Positions 35,901-47,429 of a stretch of DNA of 64,000 nt are shown in pieces. A program made the position numbers and the translations under genes. Each line of letters starts with the position of its first letter. The first letter of the stretch is position 1. The notes below the pieces were generated by a model. That model made no database searches and had not been told where the DNA came from. It saw only the letters and a list, made by a program, of their open reading frames with translations. Source of the DNA: Incurvaria masculella (Eukaryota > Arthropoda > Insecta > Lepidoptera > Incurvariidae). The stretch is taken from NCBI GenBank assembly GCA_946894095.1, contig OX335645.2, forward strand, positions 19,181,001 through 19,245,000, written 5' to 3'.

Positions 35901-38168
35901 TAAATAAATGGACTACTGCAGTTAATTTTAAATTTTGACAACTGTAAAGGCTTCTGTGACTGTATCTAATTTACTGTGTACTTATTTATTGGAAATTGTG
36001 AAATTTACATGTTTGGACATATTCTATAGTATTAAGTGTATACAATTATGTATTGTACACTTGTAAAATGCTCAATTGAATAAAGAATTTGAAGTATGAA
36101 GTATGAAGCATAGATCTGCGTATAGGTCCTTATGAAAACATGTATGTAAACATCAAATACTAATAATAATGTTTTTAATATAAAACATTTCATACAAAAC
36201 TTAAACAATGAGACACATGTCATTGTTACATGGAACATGTTTGGGACATGCTTGTGGAACCCGGGTTGGGAAAAGTTGACAGTTATCTCAGGAACTCATT
36301 ACCAGGACATAATGTAAGCCATGTGGTTGACTTACCCAAAGTCGGTCTGCACGCTATCGGAGGGGCGAATCTCAAAGGAAATGCGCTTTTCGGTGGAGTT
36401 GGAGTTTGTGTCAGTGCGCGATATATTGTCATTCTCGCTGGCGGTGCGTCGCCGCCGCCTTATCAACCCATTTTCCGCCTTGAAACTGCCACGACGCATC
36501 TCCGCCTGCCCACAAACTACACTTAAAACTTCCATCATTTTAACTTACTTTTATAGAATCGAACATCTGAATCTCATCTGTCGTCAACTTGAAAAGAACT
36601 GATCATGGATGGCTGACCACACCCACTGTCAATATATTAGCTCAACAAATTGCATCCCGTATGAATTGGGTGCCATGCCATGTACCAATACCTCGCTTAT
36701 TCTTACCATAACTTATAGGCTACTAGGAATGATAAATTACCAGATGACTGAGCAGTGGGGTAAATGCTTATAGCTCGACAACAACCGTCGCCCTCGGGTT
36801 GCAACTTATCCGATTTGCTGTTTGTATATATGTATTGCTTTGTTCTTCCCATCACTTATAATCTTAATCACCAGTTAATTTATCAAAGGGGTGAGTGGTG
36901 GGGGTTGAATATGAAATAAGCAGGGAAGAAGTGACTGTTTTTCATCATATTTTATGAAGGACTGTGCAGTGAGTGCAGCTAGTTATTTATAAAAGTTAAC
37001 TTGGTAATTCTATTTTACAAAAAATGTTAAGCCTCTCTTGAGCATTAGCAAATGTTCAAGTTATGTCCTATGTATTGGAATTCTGTGGAATTTGCACAGT
37101 GGAACACAAATGTTATAGCTAGTTTAAATCTTGGTCCGTCGTGCAAAGATTGACCTGGTCATGCCCTTAATGTTTGGAGAGTGCTCCAAGGATTTCAATT
37201 ATCAAACAGAATGCACGTACCAGCCTAAAGCTGCTAGTGTGTAAATAAATAAAAAATCATATATTTAAAAATGCTAAAGTGTAATTTTGATTTCTTAATG
37301 AGGGTGTTAGTGGTGATGCTTTCTGAAAAAAAAACCACCAAATAAGTGTTAAAAGCGGAGAGTAGGGCAGCTACCTGGTCCACCATGCGTAGATTGACCT
37401 GGTAGAGCTGGCAATGGTTCTCCTGGCCGGCGGCAAGGTGTGTGCGGCGCTCACCCGCGTGCACAGCGCAGTTCATCACCACGTTGAAGCCTGTCTCATG
37501 GCGCATCACCTCCTGTGCCACGAACCGCGATCCGTCGTGCGAAACCTCAAATATTTCCTGAGAACATATTTAATACAAATTGCACATTTTACACTGGCAC
37601 AGTTTTGCGTCCATGAAAATATAGTAGCATGAATAGTAATTGCTTTAATAAGATCAGTATGCATGCATACCTAAAAACAACCAAGAGACCTTTGATGTTA
37701 GGCCGGCAAGCGCTCCAGAGATGAATGCATCATTTATAATATTTTTCCTTAGTTTATTTTCTGTACAATTTTATGTTTTTACAATTTTAATCCTTTTATT
37801 CGTCTTAGTGCACAAAATTAATTTTAAATACATGGGGAAAAAATTGGTAGCAAGGTTTACAATAGTTTATATTAGTAAATCCATATGTATATCATGCCAG
37901 ATAAAAAGCAATTTACAGGATTATATAGTGAATATAGATGAATAATTATGCAAAAAACTAGGAAACGGTAGGCCCAACATTCCAAATAAACCATATGTTA
38001 TTGGTCAAGAGCTGTAAATGTACTCACAAAGCCATTAGCGACACCGGTCTTAGAAGATCCACCTCCACCCGCTACCAGAACGTGGCGACTCGTCAGGGTC
38101 TGCACTGTATACAAAGGAAAGTCCACCCGAGCCAAAAGACCGTCTGATCGAGTCACTCGCGGAGACAT
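29907..38168 (-). CDS. PREB: PREB/Sec12, Sar1 guanine-nucleotide exchange factor, complete
   Basis: This is an ER-membrane WD40 protein that loads GTP on Sar1 to start COPII coat assembly. Exons in gene order: 38168-38028, 37557-37375, 36505-36336, 34709-34571, 33830-33676, 33326-33083, 32180-32021, 29992-29907. Together they make 1,278 nt, 425 residues plus stop, close to human PREB (417). Phases agree at all seven junctions. FPLYTVQTL and the Gly-rich AGGGGSSKTGVANGF near residues 33-47 fit the Sec12 potassium-binding loop region. WD motifs include LLASGGTDGHVRIWS. GSVSIYIAFSLQ and AHSMFVTGLEFIP match the family. The last exon supplies one membrane helix and a five-residue lumenal tail, giving a type II-like anchor. 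The start ATG follows an AT-rich leader. Assignment rests on remembered family sequences. Confidence 0.95.
30362..30795 (-). mobile_element. TTAA MITE family A, copy 4, truncated
   Basis: Minus-strand copy in the last PREB intron (29993-32020). The TTAA end is present at 30792-30795 (gaaggaccaccTTAA). About 80-100 bp of the other end are missing; homology begins at gatatctgatgaccattggc. Confidence 0.82.
31142..31592. mobile_element. Inverted-repeat element with internal PREB-derived segment
   Basis: The left end ataagaaatagcaaaaaaca, then ggccaattttgataa, is matched inverted by the right end ttatcaaaatcagcccc, then gtttttagctatttcttat. Arms are about 45 bp with mismatches. The interior includes 31433-31512, which copies the PREB intron 5/exon 6 boundary (see findings). 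A related arm fragment (tatcaaaatcggccc) occurs at 43100. Confidence 0.65.
31822..31932 (+). mobile_element. SINE tail fragment
   Basis: It matches the last 110 bp of the shared SINE body (gggaaggtcctaaatggcac, attccttcgggaatgtggtg, attagccatacatgta) followed by an A run at 31925. It is 5'-truncated and lies in the last PREB intron. Confidence 0.8.
32021..32180 (-). CDS. PREB: PREB exon 7
   Basis: The exon is 160 nt: acceptor gtgtgtag|cgggtg, donor agaa|gtcagt. It encodes RVLHVSQAHSMFVTGLEF, then ILSISVDNRLCIHSLPYR, the last WD repeat. It ends one base into a codon, which fits exon 8. Confidence 0.93.
32181..33082. other. PREB intron 6, nothing recognised
   Basis: Unique AT-rich sequence; short frames here look like chance. 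No repeat family of this window is found in it. Confidence 0.45.
33083..33326 (-). CDS. PREB: PREB exon 6
   Basis: The exon is 244 nt: acceptor ttaattttag|gtacgg, donor cttgcag|gtacca. It begins by completing AGG (Arg), then YGLIEDQKDGYRLFTLANP, and ends SGSVSIYIAFSLQ, one of the most conserved PREB segments. Confidence 0.94.
33676..33830 (-). CDS. PREB: PREB exon 5
   Basis: The exon is 155 nt: acceptor aatttcag|ctcgac, donor ggtgcag|gttagt. It encodes LDDLDFSPCDGLLISIAKDG, FANIWSTKTG and VKYLFKRC, a WD repeat. It leaves two bases for exon 6. Confidence 0.93.
34571..34709 (-). CDS. PREB: PREB exon 4
   Basis: The exon is 139 nt. It begins after an acceptor in a TG repeat (tgtgtgtgtacag|cgacg) and encodes DEAMQRVVRVSRDG, LLASGGTDGHVRIWS and FDIDAHTKE. 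The donor is a weak gttggt, chosen because AHTKE joins LDDLDF as in human AHEGE-IEDLAL. A gtatca donor 6 bp on would shift the frame. Confidence 0.9.
34991..35905 (+). mobile_element. Non-LTR fragment with 145-bp tandem duplication, in PREB intron 3
   Basis: Units 34991-35135 and 35136-35280 are almost identical (differences near 35075 and 35220). After them one frame reads YALLVWGNSTKANKVFILQK and, beyond a stop, PAQYILECLLYVHKNRESF to YSIDDFLTYEFK, the C-terminus of an insect LINE ORF2. The 3' end gctgcctgtctaa plus taaataaataaat closes it near 35905. It is antisense to PREB. Confidence 0.82.
36336..36505 (-). CDS. PREB: PREB exon 3
   Basis: The exon is 170 nt: acceptor tttgtgggcag|gcggag, donor tttgg|gtaagt. 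It encodes AEMRRGSFKAENGLIRRRRR, a Ser/Thr/Asn-rich stretch and SFEIRPSDSVQTDFG. This is the variable basic loop of PREB ending in the conserved VQTDF. Confidence 0.9.
37375..37557 (-). CDS. PREB: PREB exon 2
   Basis: The exon is 183 nt, 61 codons: acceptor tgttctcag|gaaata, donor gaccag|gtagct. It encodes EIFEVSHDGSRFVAQEV, NVVMNCAVHAGERRTHLAAG and QENHCQLYQVNLRMVDQ, a WD repeat whose HCQL motif is conserved in PREB. Confidence 0.93.
38028..38168 (-). CDS. PREB: PREB exon 1
   Basis: The exon is 141 nt, 47 codons, from ATG 38168-38166 to the donor ggcttt|gtgagt. It encodes MSPRVTRSDGLLARVDFPLY and ends with the Gly-rich loop. No in-frame ATG nearer the FPLY motif competes. Confidence 0.9.
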
Positions 38169-38541
38169 ATTTACGGAACTTGAATAATTGATTTTCTAGA
38201 TGCGTTGCACGGTTACAGCACCACGGTTTGAAAGGCAGCTTTAGCTCTCATCACAGCATTACACCACACATAAATTAGTAGAATACGAACGAGGAAATAA
38301 CTATTTCACGAAATAAATCACACACAAAAGTTATTGTAGTTACAACTTCAATTCAAGGGGTTCCAACATGACAAAAGTCAAATTATGACAGCAGTACTCC
38401 ATAGATAATATAATATGCAGTACTCTGTCATTATCATACAAACTATACAACCAAAGTGACCTTTCGTAAGTCAAGTCAATTGACTGATTCGCAGGGCAAC
38501 CACCGCAATATTTCGAACTGCGACCAGCGTTGGCATAGATT
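38169..38541 (-). promoter_or_regulatory. PREB 5' flank
   Basis: The probable 5' UTR and proximal promoter lie here, but I see no clear TATA box or initiator. A copy of the ~290-bp dispersed repeat begins about 370 bp upstream of the start codon. Confidence 0.35.
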
Positions 38542-38846
38542 AAAAAACCGGCCAAGTGCGAGTCGGACTCGCACACGAAGGTTTCTGTACCATCGTACAA
38601 CATTTAACACAAATGTGTGTATGTGTGTTTTTGTATGGGACCGTATACTATATTTTTATATATTTTTTATTTTACCTATTTGTAGTTATAGCGGCAAAAT
38701 AAATACACACTCTGTGAAAATTTCAGCTGTCTACCTATTACGGTTCATGAGATACAGCCCTGTGACAGACTGGCGGACGGAAGGACGGACAGCGGAGGAT
38801 TAGTAATAGGGTTCCGTTTTCACCCTTTGGGTACGGAACCCTAGAA
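38542..38846 (-). repeat. Dispersed ~290-bp repeat, copy 3
   Basis: Minus-strand copy from aaaaaaccggccaagtgcga to gggtacggaaccctagaaag. It carries the ggcggacggaaggacggac tetranucleotide stretch. Confidence 0.87.
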
Positions 38847-40277
38847 AGAAGGTATAGATAGCTATCGCCATACCACGAACGTACAAAACTCTCCGAAAAC
38901 TGGTTATTTTGGCTGGCTGGTATTTCTCAATAAGTTTGTTTCTGAAAAACTTTTTTGTCCCACGATTAGAAAATTTCAAAATTTCTAGTTAGAGCCAACA
39001 AACAGAATGGAACATTTTTTTCTCTAGATTATTGTTTATTTAAGATTTACTTTAAATTAACTTTAGATATAAATTGTAGCATTCAATAAACTAGAAAAAA
39101 AATATGTCGGGGTATAAATTCTGTTGTATGGAAATCTTGATATCCTATTTCCGAACCAGTCAAATTTTACCAATATTCTGATATGGCCATCCATGATTTT
39201 AATGTCACGATGTAATAAGTAACTATATTATCTACTTTTCTATCCGATCCGCATAGAGACGGCGGCGCGGGACACAAGAGGGGGCGTTCAGCTACATACA
39301 ACCAGATTAGCTGTTTTTCTTATTAATTGTATTATTTATTTATTCATTTACTTATTTAGTTGTTTTTACCGTATTGGTTCTGTAGGCAGACATAATATTA
39401 ATAAAAACGATTGTTGTTTTTTTGTGTTTGTTGTAGAGACAGCACCATAACCACTTTTCTAATTATGATATATATTTTTGTTTAAGCTATTTAACATATA
39501 TAAATTAATTTATATTTTGTCCAAAGAAAATGTTCACTTAACAAATTCCGTGTTGCAACGACAATTGTTAAATAAATGCAAAGGATAAAGTCAATTCTTG
39601 TATGGGCGTACGGCAGTGTCAACTTGAATGTTCCTTGTTTCGTTAGTCCTCGTAATGGCGGCCGACTTACCGCCGTAATAGCGGCCATTTTGCGTTGTCA
39701 GTCGAGGTGAGAGCTGTCAAAGCTAAAAAAGTGGACTAAATCGGAACTGTCAGTTTTATTAAAAATGGTATTCAGAGCGCCGAGATTAGTTTAATTCATG
39801 AATTATCTTTCGAAATGTACAAATATTTGTCTATTTTGTGCACGCCTACTCAAGAAAGCGAAAACGAGTTAGTCACAGATGAAAGTGAGACTGACGTCAT
39901 CAAACATTAAATGTTAAGCTAGTGTCGTCGCACTCTAATTAGAGTAATTAGAAAGGGACTACACTGGGATGTCTCGTGACTGTAATTTCATGAGTACGAA
40001 AGCGCTTTGTCACCGGTGACACACATGTGTGAATCTCATGAGTAGACCCTCTGCTCATGAAAGCAAAAGCGAGAAGTTTTCGTGTTCGCTTTAGTCAAAG
40101 TAGAAAACATATGCCTACGTATTTTCTACTTTCTTTCGTATTCAGAGAGTACCTGTCAAAACTACGAGATTAGCACCGGACTAACCATACAAAAATCGGA
40201 TTTGTCCGGCGGCTTAAAGTTAGTTTCAGTTTCTTTATGTCCTCCATTAGATGTATATTACACACTCGGATTCGTCT
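38847..40277. other. Intergenic DNA, nothing recognised
   Basis: No gene is supported. Bases 40170-40275 (cgagattagcaccggactaa, cctccattagatgtatatta) recur in diverged form at about 55540, 54440 and 57360, and so belong to a dispersed repeat. Confidence 0.4.
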
Positions 40278-40668
40278 TTTTAGGGTACGGAAAGGGTGAA
40301 AACGGAACCCTATTACTAAGCCTCCGCTGTCCGTCCGTCTGTCCGTCCGTCCGTCCGTCACAGGGCTGTATCTCAGTAACCGTATAGACAGCTGAAATTT
40401 TCACAGAGTGTGTATTTATTTTGCCACTATAACAAAAAATTGGTAACATAAGGCTGTATCTCAGTAACCGTCACAGATAGACAGCTGAAATTTTCACAGA
40501 TTGTGTATTTATTTTGCCGCTATAATAACAAATAGGTAAGATTATAAAATAATTTAAATTAAAGAGGGCCCCCATACAAAAAACGTGATTTTTTGTATTA
40601 TTATTTTGTTCGATGGTACGGAACCCTTCGTGTGCGAGTCCGACTCGCACTTGGCTGGTTTTTTTTCT
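40278..40668 (+). repeat. Dispersed ~290-bp repeat, copy 4, with internal duplication
   Basis: A plus-strand copy with an expanded gtccgtctgtccgtccgtcc tract at 40329-40358. An internal segment of about 85 bp (ggctgtatctcagtaaccgt to the aacaa/aataacaa stretch) is present twice, at about 40364-40449 and 40452-40535. Confidence 0.87.
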
Positions 40669-41044
40669 CCTCGTCGGACCACTCTGAAAGGAGCTGAGTG
40701 GATGACAGCAGCGAACACGAGATCTTCTCACTTTCGCTTTCGAGGCATAAATATGATATCAAAATATGCTTGCTATGTATTATTAACGGGAGTCTTTGTT
40801 CAAAACTATAGATGAATGCGCAATTTTAATCTTCGACAATTTTATGTATTTAATTAAAGACATGAATTTGACTTATCCAACATCTATAGTCCCACATAGC
40901 TTATCTTGCGCATTGCTGAGGGCACCATTGTATTTTGAGGTGACCTCATGAAAAAAACTCCCCCATTGATAGGGAAAACACTGTTAATAGAAAAAAATCT
41001 TGAGGAAATAATACTTACAAATTTTTATTTTTATTTTGTTTTAA

Positions 41045-41240
41045 TCTAACAAGGCGTTTGATGCTATCGCGAGTTATACTGGGCGTCGCCCGCGCGACAT
41101 TTTATTTTTAGCGCTTTCTTCCACGGCAACGCCGCACACAGCTCGGGAAGTGTAGGTTATCTTTGCAGATGATGTAGTACTTGTGTACTTTTCATCTCAT
41201 CATAACGATCCAATTTTATTTTATCATTTCTGATCTTTTT
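41045..41240 (+). mobile_element. Very short reverse-transcriptase relic
   Basis: Two frames show KAFDAIAS at 41050-41075 and VIFADDVVLVYFSSHHNDPI at about 41155-41215. These look like the RT regions around the first Asp and the FADD box, with the sequence between them collapsed. It has no function. Confidence 0.5.
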
Positions 41241-43239
41241 CTCCTTGTTCGGTTTCTATCCTGTTTTTCTTTTTTGATGGTTTCTCGAAATAAATAAATA
41301 AATAATAAAAGGTGTTTTTTATGCAACCTGACATGGATGGCCAACTTCGGAGGGATGTAGGGTCTGTGTTTTATCGTCTGTATACAAGGAGAATGCTCGT
41401 CCAAGCTGCATAACGCCATCCCTCCGCTTCCAGTCTACTATTGCTGAATAAGCAACTGGCAGGAATTTACCCATTCACTGTCGACATTCCTGAATTTAGA
41501 AGCAACCGGTACCTACTACTATTCTGTGAAATGCACTCCCTCTTAAGTTTTTTCCACAATTTTTATCCTGGGATTCTTCCAACATTGTGTGACGAAACTC
41601 CACACAAAAAGGAATGGTCATTGGTTGCATAAAGATATTGGTATAATAAATATATACAAAATTACGATATAAATGTTCTAAATTATATAAATTATGACTA
41701 TAAACTTAACTTATATATTATGTGGCCACAACATATAAGGTTGTGTATTTAAAATCTACAAGCCTTTTAGGGTTGATTCAGTATCTGAAATAGAACAAGT
41801 TTTGCTAAGAAAGTAGGTATGTGATTTCTTTGTCCCATTCTATTTTTTGATAAATTTAAAGAATAAAATCTTCCCAGTATTGTAAACAACTTTTCCTTTT
41901 GGACTGATGTCGGTTTAAACCTAACATATATTTTATATATGGTTTAAACCTAACATATATATAATAAACTATATATTGTGCTAAATTTCATTTCAATCCG
42001 TTGAGTAGATTAATTATTAGGATTTTTGCCTCAATGAACATTATTTTTGGTAAAGTTTACAACAAACTGGGCAAGACAACTTCAAGACACATTTAATTAA
42101 GCTTTGGTTTTGTTGAGTCTTTTGTCAAAGTGCTTTGTACAGAAATATCAATATTATAGAGAAAATTTATTTTCCCAGTCACAATCATCAAATAAGTCAA
42201 TCGCAGAGTAAAATTTCAATAACAATCGCAGAGTAAAATTTCAATAAGTTTATTAACAATATTTGTAAAAAATTGCTATATGTAACTTAAAAACCAATAT
42301 TGCATTAAGCTAAGAATGCGAAATAACACTGAAATTTCAGAAAAATGCATTATCAACTGTTTGGCTATTCTGAGTTCAGCATTTAACGCAGTAACGATTT
42401 AATGACATTTTGAAATCTATGAAGATTTTAAGGGCACCACTGTCGTATTATGCAAACTTAAATGTGCGAGTCTGAGATTGCCTTGAAATTTTACACATCA
42501 ACAACATAATAAATTTTACGCTGACTTCACATTTGCGTCGACATCGGCAGTTCGAGTTTGTCTTAAGCAAAGATACAAAGATACTATTGGCATACCCTTG
42601 TCACTTTGCGAGCAGCAGTGAGAAGTGATGAGACGATTGCTAAAGAAATTTTGTAGAGCCTATTTGCAAACATAAACAACACATGTAACTCCTATTTGCA
42701 AAATTAACACAAGACACACAATTTAATGCATTTTTAGGTTATGCCATCTAATAAACACACAAACATTTTTTTCAAATCCTCTTATAGCTTCACTATTGGA
42801 TGTTATTCAACAATTCAAGGAAATAACATGTTGGTTATTTTGTAAAATACTCTCTAAATATTATCGAATCAGTGGCGTCGCCCATCTGTCTGACAAAGTT
42901 TGACTGTTCTAACCAATAACATTATGAAAGGAATGGGCGAGACTTGTTCAAATTTGCAGTCGTTTACGAAAAACACCAAATTTCATTGCTTAAAACATGT
43001 ACTCATGGTAGATATTTTTAATGCTACACATAGTTCGACGGGTTCGATTCCTGGCTAGAAAAGATAAATAAAAAAATTCTAACAATGCAGTTTTAGTTTT
43101 TATCAAAATCGGCCCGAATTGAATTGCCATGAAAGCATACTTGAAACATTCACCTGTATATGCATACTCTACTACTCTCTCTACTACATAGTCACGTGGA
43201 TAGTCATTAAGACTACCTGTTTGTTACTGATAAAACCCT
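41241..43239. other. Intergenic DNA with small tandem duplications
   Basis: There are two local duplications: ggtttaaacctaacatatat at about 41912 and 41940, and aatcgcagagtaaaatttca at about 42199 and 42225. A tRNA-like gacgggttcgattcctggc lies at 43037-43055. No gene is recognised. Confidence 0.4.
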
Positions 43240-43789
43240 TTAAGGTGGCCCAACCCGGCGGGCCTAACTCATTCGCGGGCACGGTACAAAACCGTGCTGT
43301 TGCGCTCTGGGACCTTCTCTGTTTCAAAGAATAAGACAGGCTCCGTGATGAGGAAGATGCAACATGTACACAAAAAAGACAATGTGCATAGTGTATGATT
43401 TGGTAAGATTTACGAAAATTTTAATTTCAAAACGACTTATAGCTAAAAGTAAACCACGACCGCTGTAGTCAAAAATCTAACAAAAACCAAATAGATCATA
43501 AATCTTGATTAAATAAGCTATGTCTGATGACTAATCTTTTTACGATGTTCTTACTTTATTATTGCGTAATCCACATCCAAAGTTATTGTATAAAATGCGC
43601 GAAAAATCCGAACTTTCGGACCCTATAACTTAGAAACCAAACACAATTTTACAATGCCAATGGTCATCAGACATCTAGTTCGATCAAATAAAGCTATTTT
43701 AAGCAAAATTTTAGATCTCTGACAAGAAATATGGGCGTGATCTTCTTTCCCCTTTTGTATGGGGAGATGAGCGGGATGGGCCACCTTAC
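43240..43789 (+). mobile_element. TTAA MITE family A, copy 5, full length
   Basis: Left end TTAAGGTGGCCCAACCCGGC, right end GCGGGATGGGCCACCTTA. Both terminal inverted repeats are intact, making this the best reference copy in the window for family boundaries. Confidence 0.9.
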
Positions 43790-44374
43790 GTGTAGAAATT
43801 AGAGTTTCGAGATAGATGGACTTGAAAGTTTAATAGCTCATAATGGTTGGTATAATTTTCCATGTTTTTACACAACCTAACTTTAAAACTAAACGTCATA
43901 GCAATATATGGGTTTTGCCATAAGAGCTTCAAAAATTAAGTAGAACTGGATTAATTAATCATTTCAATGAGCGGGTAATTGTCATACCAACTATATGACA
44001 ATTTCTTGTTTAAGTAAATGTTAGTTTCTAGTCTACATATTACTTTTTAAGTCGTTGGTCGTTGGTGTTAAATATTTCAATGCCAACATAAATGACAATT
44101 ACTTTGGCTTTGGTCTCAACTAACATTACAAAATTAATAAAAATGAAATATTAAGCACAATATTAACACGAATGAACTTGTCTTGCAGACGACAATTTTC
44201 CATTACTTCAAAACGTTACGGTGACGGTTCTAATGAAAACAATTCGGTGTACGACTTTTGTGTCGATGCTGTACTTGCCGTTGCGTAAACTCGACCTTGC
44301 CTTTTTTGAAAACTCGACAGTCTCTCTCATTGTAGGCTCATTTCTGCTTTCCACGCTTTATTCTATTTTTTTAT

Positions 44375-44700
44375 GTGACTGGACATGGATGGCTCCTACA
44401 AACACACACTCTCTCCACACTTACTGTCATTATATTAACCCAACACACCTCATGAAAACTAGGTGCATACCAGGACTTTAATTTTATTACACAGCTATAT
44501 TGAACTGGATGAAAAACAACTTTCATTGCCGCCTTCGACCAACGTTTATTTAATGAGATGGTACCAACCTGAGCAGGTTTAACCCAATCACCTAGTAATT
44601 AAGGAAGGGGACCTACAGTTGAACGCGGTATCTGAACCACGAACGACAAATCCCTTCGTCGGCTCTTATGACATGCGCGGGTAGAAATGCAGTGGGCTCA
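44375..44700 (-). mobile_element. Diverged SINE-family copy, minus strand
   Basis: Read on the plus strand it runs atgtgactggacatggatgg, through the shared body in reverse (ggatggtaccaacc-like, ggaaggggacctacag), to cgtcggctcttatgacatgc. The far end differs from both the 5S-like and tRNA-like heads, so it may be a third composite. Confidence 0.65.
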
Positions 44701-44744
44701 ATAGTATTATTTTTACGTGCCGAAACGACCAATTAAAATATGTA

Positions 44745-45684
44745 ATAGGTTGGGGAAAAAGTTTCTTCGCATTTTTTAAGAAAATTCAAAACATTTTTTA
44801 TTATGGTTTATTTACATTTAACTAAAGTATGTAGGTACCATTTTGCTAACTTTTGATAACTTTTTGCCATCTTGTAGGTAGGGACATGATCCCATTGCTA
44901 TAGAAATATTGGGACTTCTGATCAATATACCGCGACAAGTGGTTTTGGCAGTCCTCTCGTGATGTTAACCTGACACTGCCTAAAGAATTCTGAAGAGACC
45001 TAAACAGGTGGAAATCTGAAGGTGCAAGGTCAGGACTATACGGCGGATGCATTAACACCTCCCAGCCAAACTCTCTTAGTTTTTGCTGAGTGGCTAAAGA
45101 TGTGTGAGGTCTAGCCGGTTCATTAGGTTTCTTTCAGTGAGCTCGTGAGGTACCCAAATATCGAGCTTTTTTGTGTACCCAGTTCTTTTCAAATGCGCCA
45201 AAACTGTTTTGTGGTCAATTCCTAGTTCTTCAGCTACGTCGTAACTACTGATATGCCGATCTTGCTCCCCTTTTTTAAAAATGGCATCCATTTTATCCGT
45301 AATAGGGCGACCAGAGCGACGTGCATCTTTGACATCAAAATTTCCGGATTGAAAACGCTTAAACCAAATTTGTGCTACTCTCACAGACACTGCACTAGGT
45401 CCATAAACATCGCAAATTTTTTTTCGCGGCTTGCGTTGCATTTTTACCTTTTTTGTAGTAAAATTTTAAAACGTATCGAATTTCTTCATTAGATTCACTC
45501 ATTTTGACAGTACGAAAAACAAATGAGAATCACACATTTTCCTAATTTGAATTTGGAATTATGTTCTTTAAAATCTAAACTTTCAATGATACCAAAACCA
45601 GCCAGATACAAATAGTATAGCCAAAGAGATTTTATTACAAGTTCATACATACTATAATGCGAAAAGACTTTTTCCCCGACCTAT
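44745..45684 (-). mobile_element. mariner element, copy 2, same internal deletion
   Basis: The element is 940 bp with inverted ends ATAGGTTGGGGAAAAAGT and ATAGGTCGGGGAAAAAGT, TA at both flanks. It is nearly identical to copy 1 and lacks the same central transposase region. It retains the 10 bp (taatagggcg) that copy 1 has lost. Confidence 0.93.
44846..45502 (-). pseudogene. mariner transposase remnant, copy 2
   Basis: The start ATG is at 45502. The paired-like N-terminal region with RRSGRPITDKMDAIF is present and the C-terminal LMHPPYSPDLAPSDFHLF is present. The central catalytic part is deleted between RLDLTHL and LREFGWE. A frame disturbance lies near 45420-45440 in the poly-T/A stretch. 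It is non-functional. Confidence 0.9.
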
Positions 45685-45985
45685 TATATCTAAATATAAC
45701 AAATGCACTTACAGTCATCTATGATATCCCAGAATACTACTTGCGTGTCAAATACTGAACGATCAAACATTTCTCGGTCGACCTAGGGTTGCCCACATTA
45801 AAATAGAGCAATCAAATAAATATCAAATAAGTTAAAAATAGTTGTAAAAGTAAATAAATGTATATTGCAGCTGATGATATAATGAGAAACTATGTTGTGT
45901 TGGAAAACAATACAATAAGTCGACCACACTAACAATAGAGGAGTCTTTTTGCTAATTGTCAAATAAATACATCATCTCAAGTAAA

Positions 45986-46464
45986 TTAAGGCGCTAGGAC
46001 TAGCCAACTACTCGCGCCATACAAATGCACTTTTTAACAAATGTAATAATATGTAGTGAAACGCTTCAGCAAATCCAAATAGAACTCCAGACTGATAATG
46101 GATTGTTAATATTTTTTTATTCCATCATTTATTTAAATAATAATAAAAATAAAAAAGTTGATTTTTCTCATTAGAAATCTGAAAGTAATTCGATTTCTAG
46201 ATATAAGCAAAAACAGCATATATGCATAAACAAAAAATTCCATTTGCTTTTAGATTTCTACATTTAGTCAAAAAAGTTCGGAAATGGACACCGTTTCCGT
46301 AATGTATTTTGTATAGAAAATGGAAACATACATTAACGAAAATAGGTCGATTCCTAGACAAGGAATCATATATTGTAAGAATGGCACTTATAATCGTCAG
46401 ACTTAGTTAGTTAACTTGGGGTGCCTCGTCTAACTTTGCGATTTGGCTAGTACCAGGGCCTTAA
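45986..46464 (+). mobile_element. TTAA MITE family B, copy 2, uninterrupted
   Basis: The element is about 479 bp, starting TTAAGGCGCTAGGACTAGCC and ending ggctagtaccagggccTTAA. The terminal inverted repeat is about 22 bp with a few mismatches. It provides the empty-site reference for the insertion at 23950-24250. Confidence 0.87.
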
Positions 46465-46855
46465 AAGTGCATCATATAAACATCACAGTTTTACTTTAAT
46501 CTCCACTGTCCCATGACAACACTCTCTCGTTATCTGTTTAACACCACTTTCATTTACATTGCCAATACACACATGTGTTCACTGGTTTGAGACTAAATTC
46601 ATTAACATAACAGAATGATTGTTGAATGCTTAAAAATAATCAATTTAAACTTCTAATACTACAAGTCATACAAACACAAGATTGCCAGTTTAACTGTTCA
46701 TAGTGTACAATCAACATGCAAAACTCAGAGAAAAAATCGATTGAACATGTTTTAATGGACCTTTTTATCCTGAAGTGGTCACATCAGTCAACACAGATAG
46801 ACGAACATTAATGCGACCCACCCTAATCTGCCTATTGCATATCGCCAATTACTGT

Positions 46856-47156
46856 GGAACTTGCATCCCTTATTCCTCCCCATCCTACCTATATCCGGAG
46901 CACCCGCCGCAGAGAATCAGAGCACCCTATTGGGGTGGACATTACTTTTGAGAACGAACCGTTTCTCAAACTCATTTCTCTGCCGCACCGCCAGGATATG
47001 GAACTGTTTGCGGGCGAGTGTCTTTTCTCATACCTATAACATGTAAGTCTTCAAGCGTTATTTGAACAAGCTCGATAGCTCAGCGATAATCCGCAAATCC
47101 GCTGGCATGGTGCCTCGCTTAGCGTTGTTTCGCGAGGCAAGGTGTATTTGGTTTTC
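46856..47156 (+). mobile_element. Non-LTR retrotransposon C-terminal fragment
   Basis: One frame reads APAAENQSTLLGWTLLLRTN, then RFSNSFLCRTARIWNCLRAS and, after a stop, VFKRYLNKLDSSA. This is the end of an insect LINE ORF2. It lies about 270 bp beyond the 3' end of the BTB gene, on the opposite strand. Confidence 0.7.
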
Positions 47157-47429
47157 CTAAAAACTTTTGGTCCTCTGCACAGTAAACCAGTTCTTCAGAT
47201 TTTTTAAATTGGGGAGAAAGAATGAAGAAAGTTAAAAGATGACTGCATCAAAGTGTGCAAATATATGCAATGGTCCACAATTCTAAATGTATATAAGATG
47301 TAATTGCCTTATCAGTTTTCAGGAAAAGATAGTTAGTTTAAATAGTTTCAGGAGAAAATTGAAGGTCATGAGGTTCGAATACCCACAAAGAGCCAATGCA
47401 GATTCACAGTTTTATGCGTCCGATAGTCC

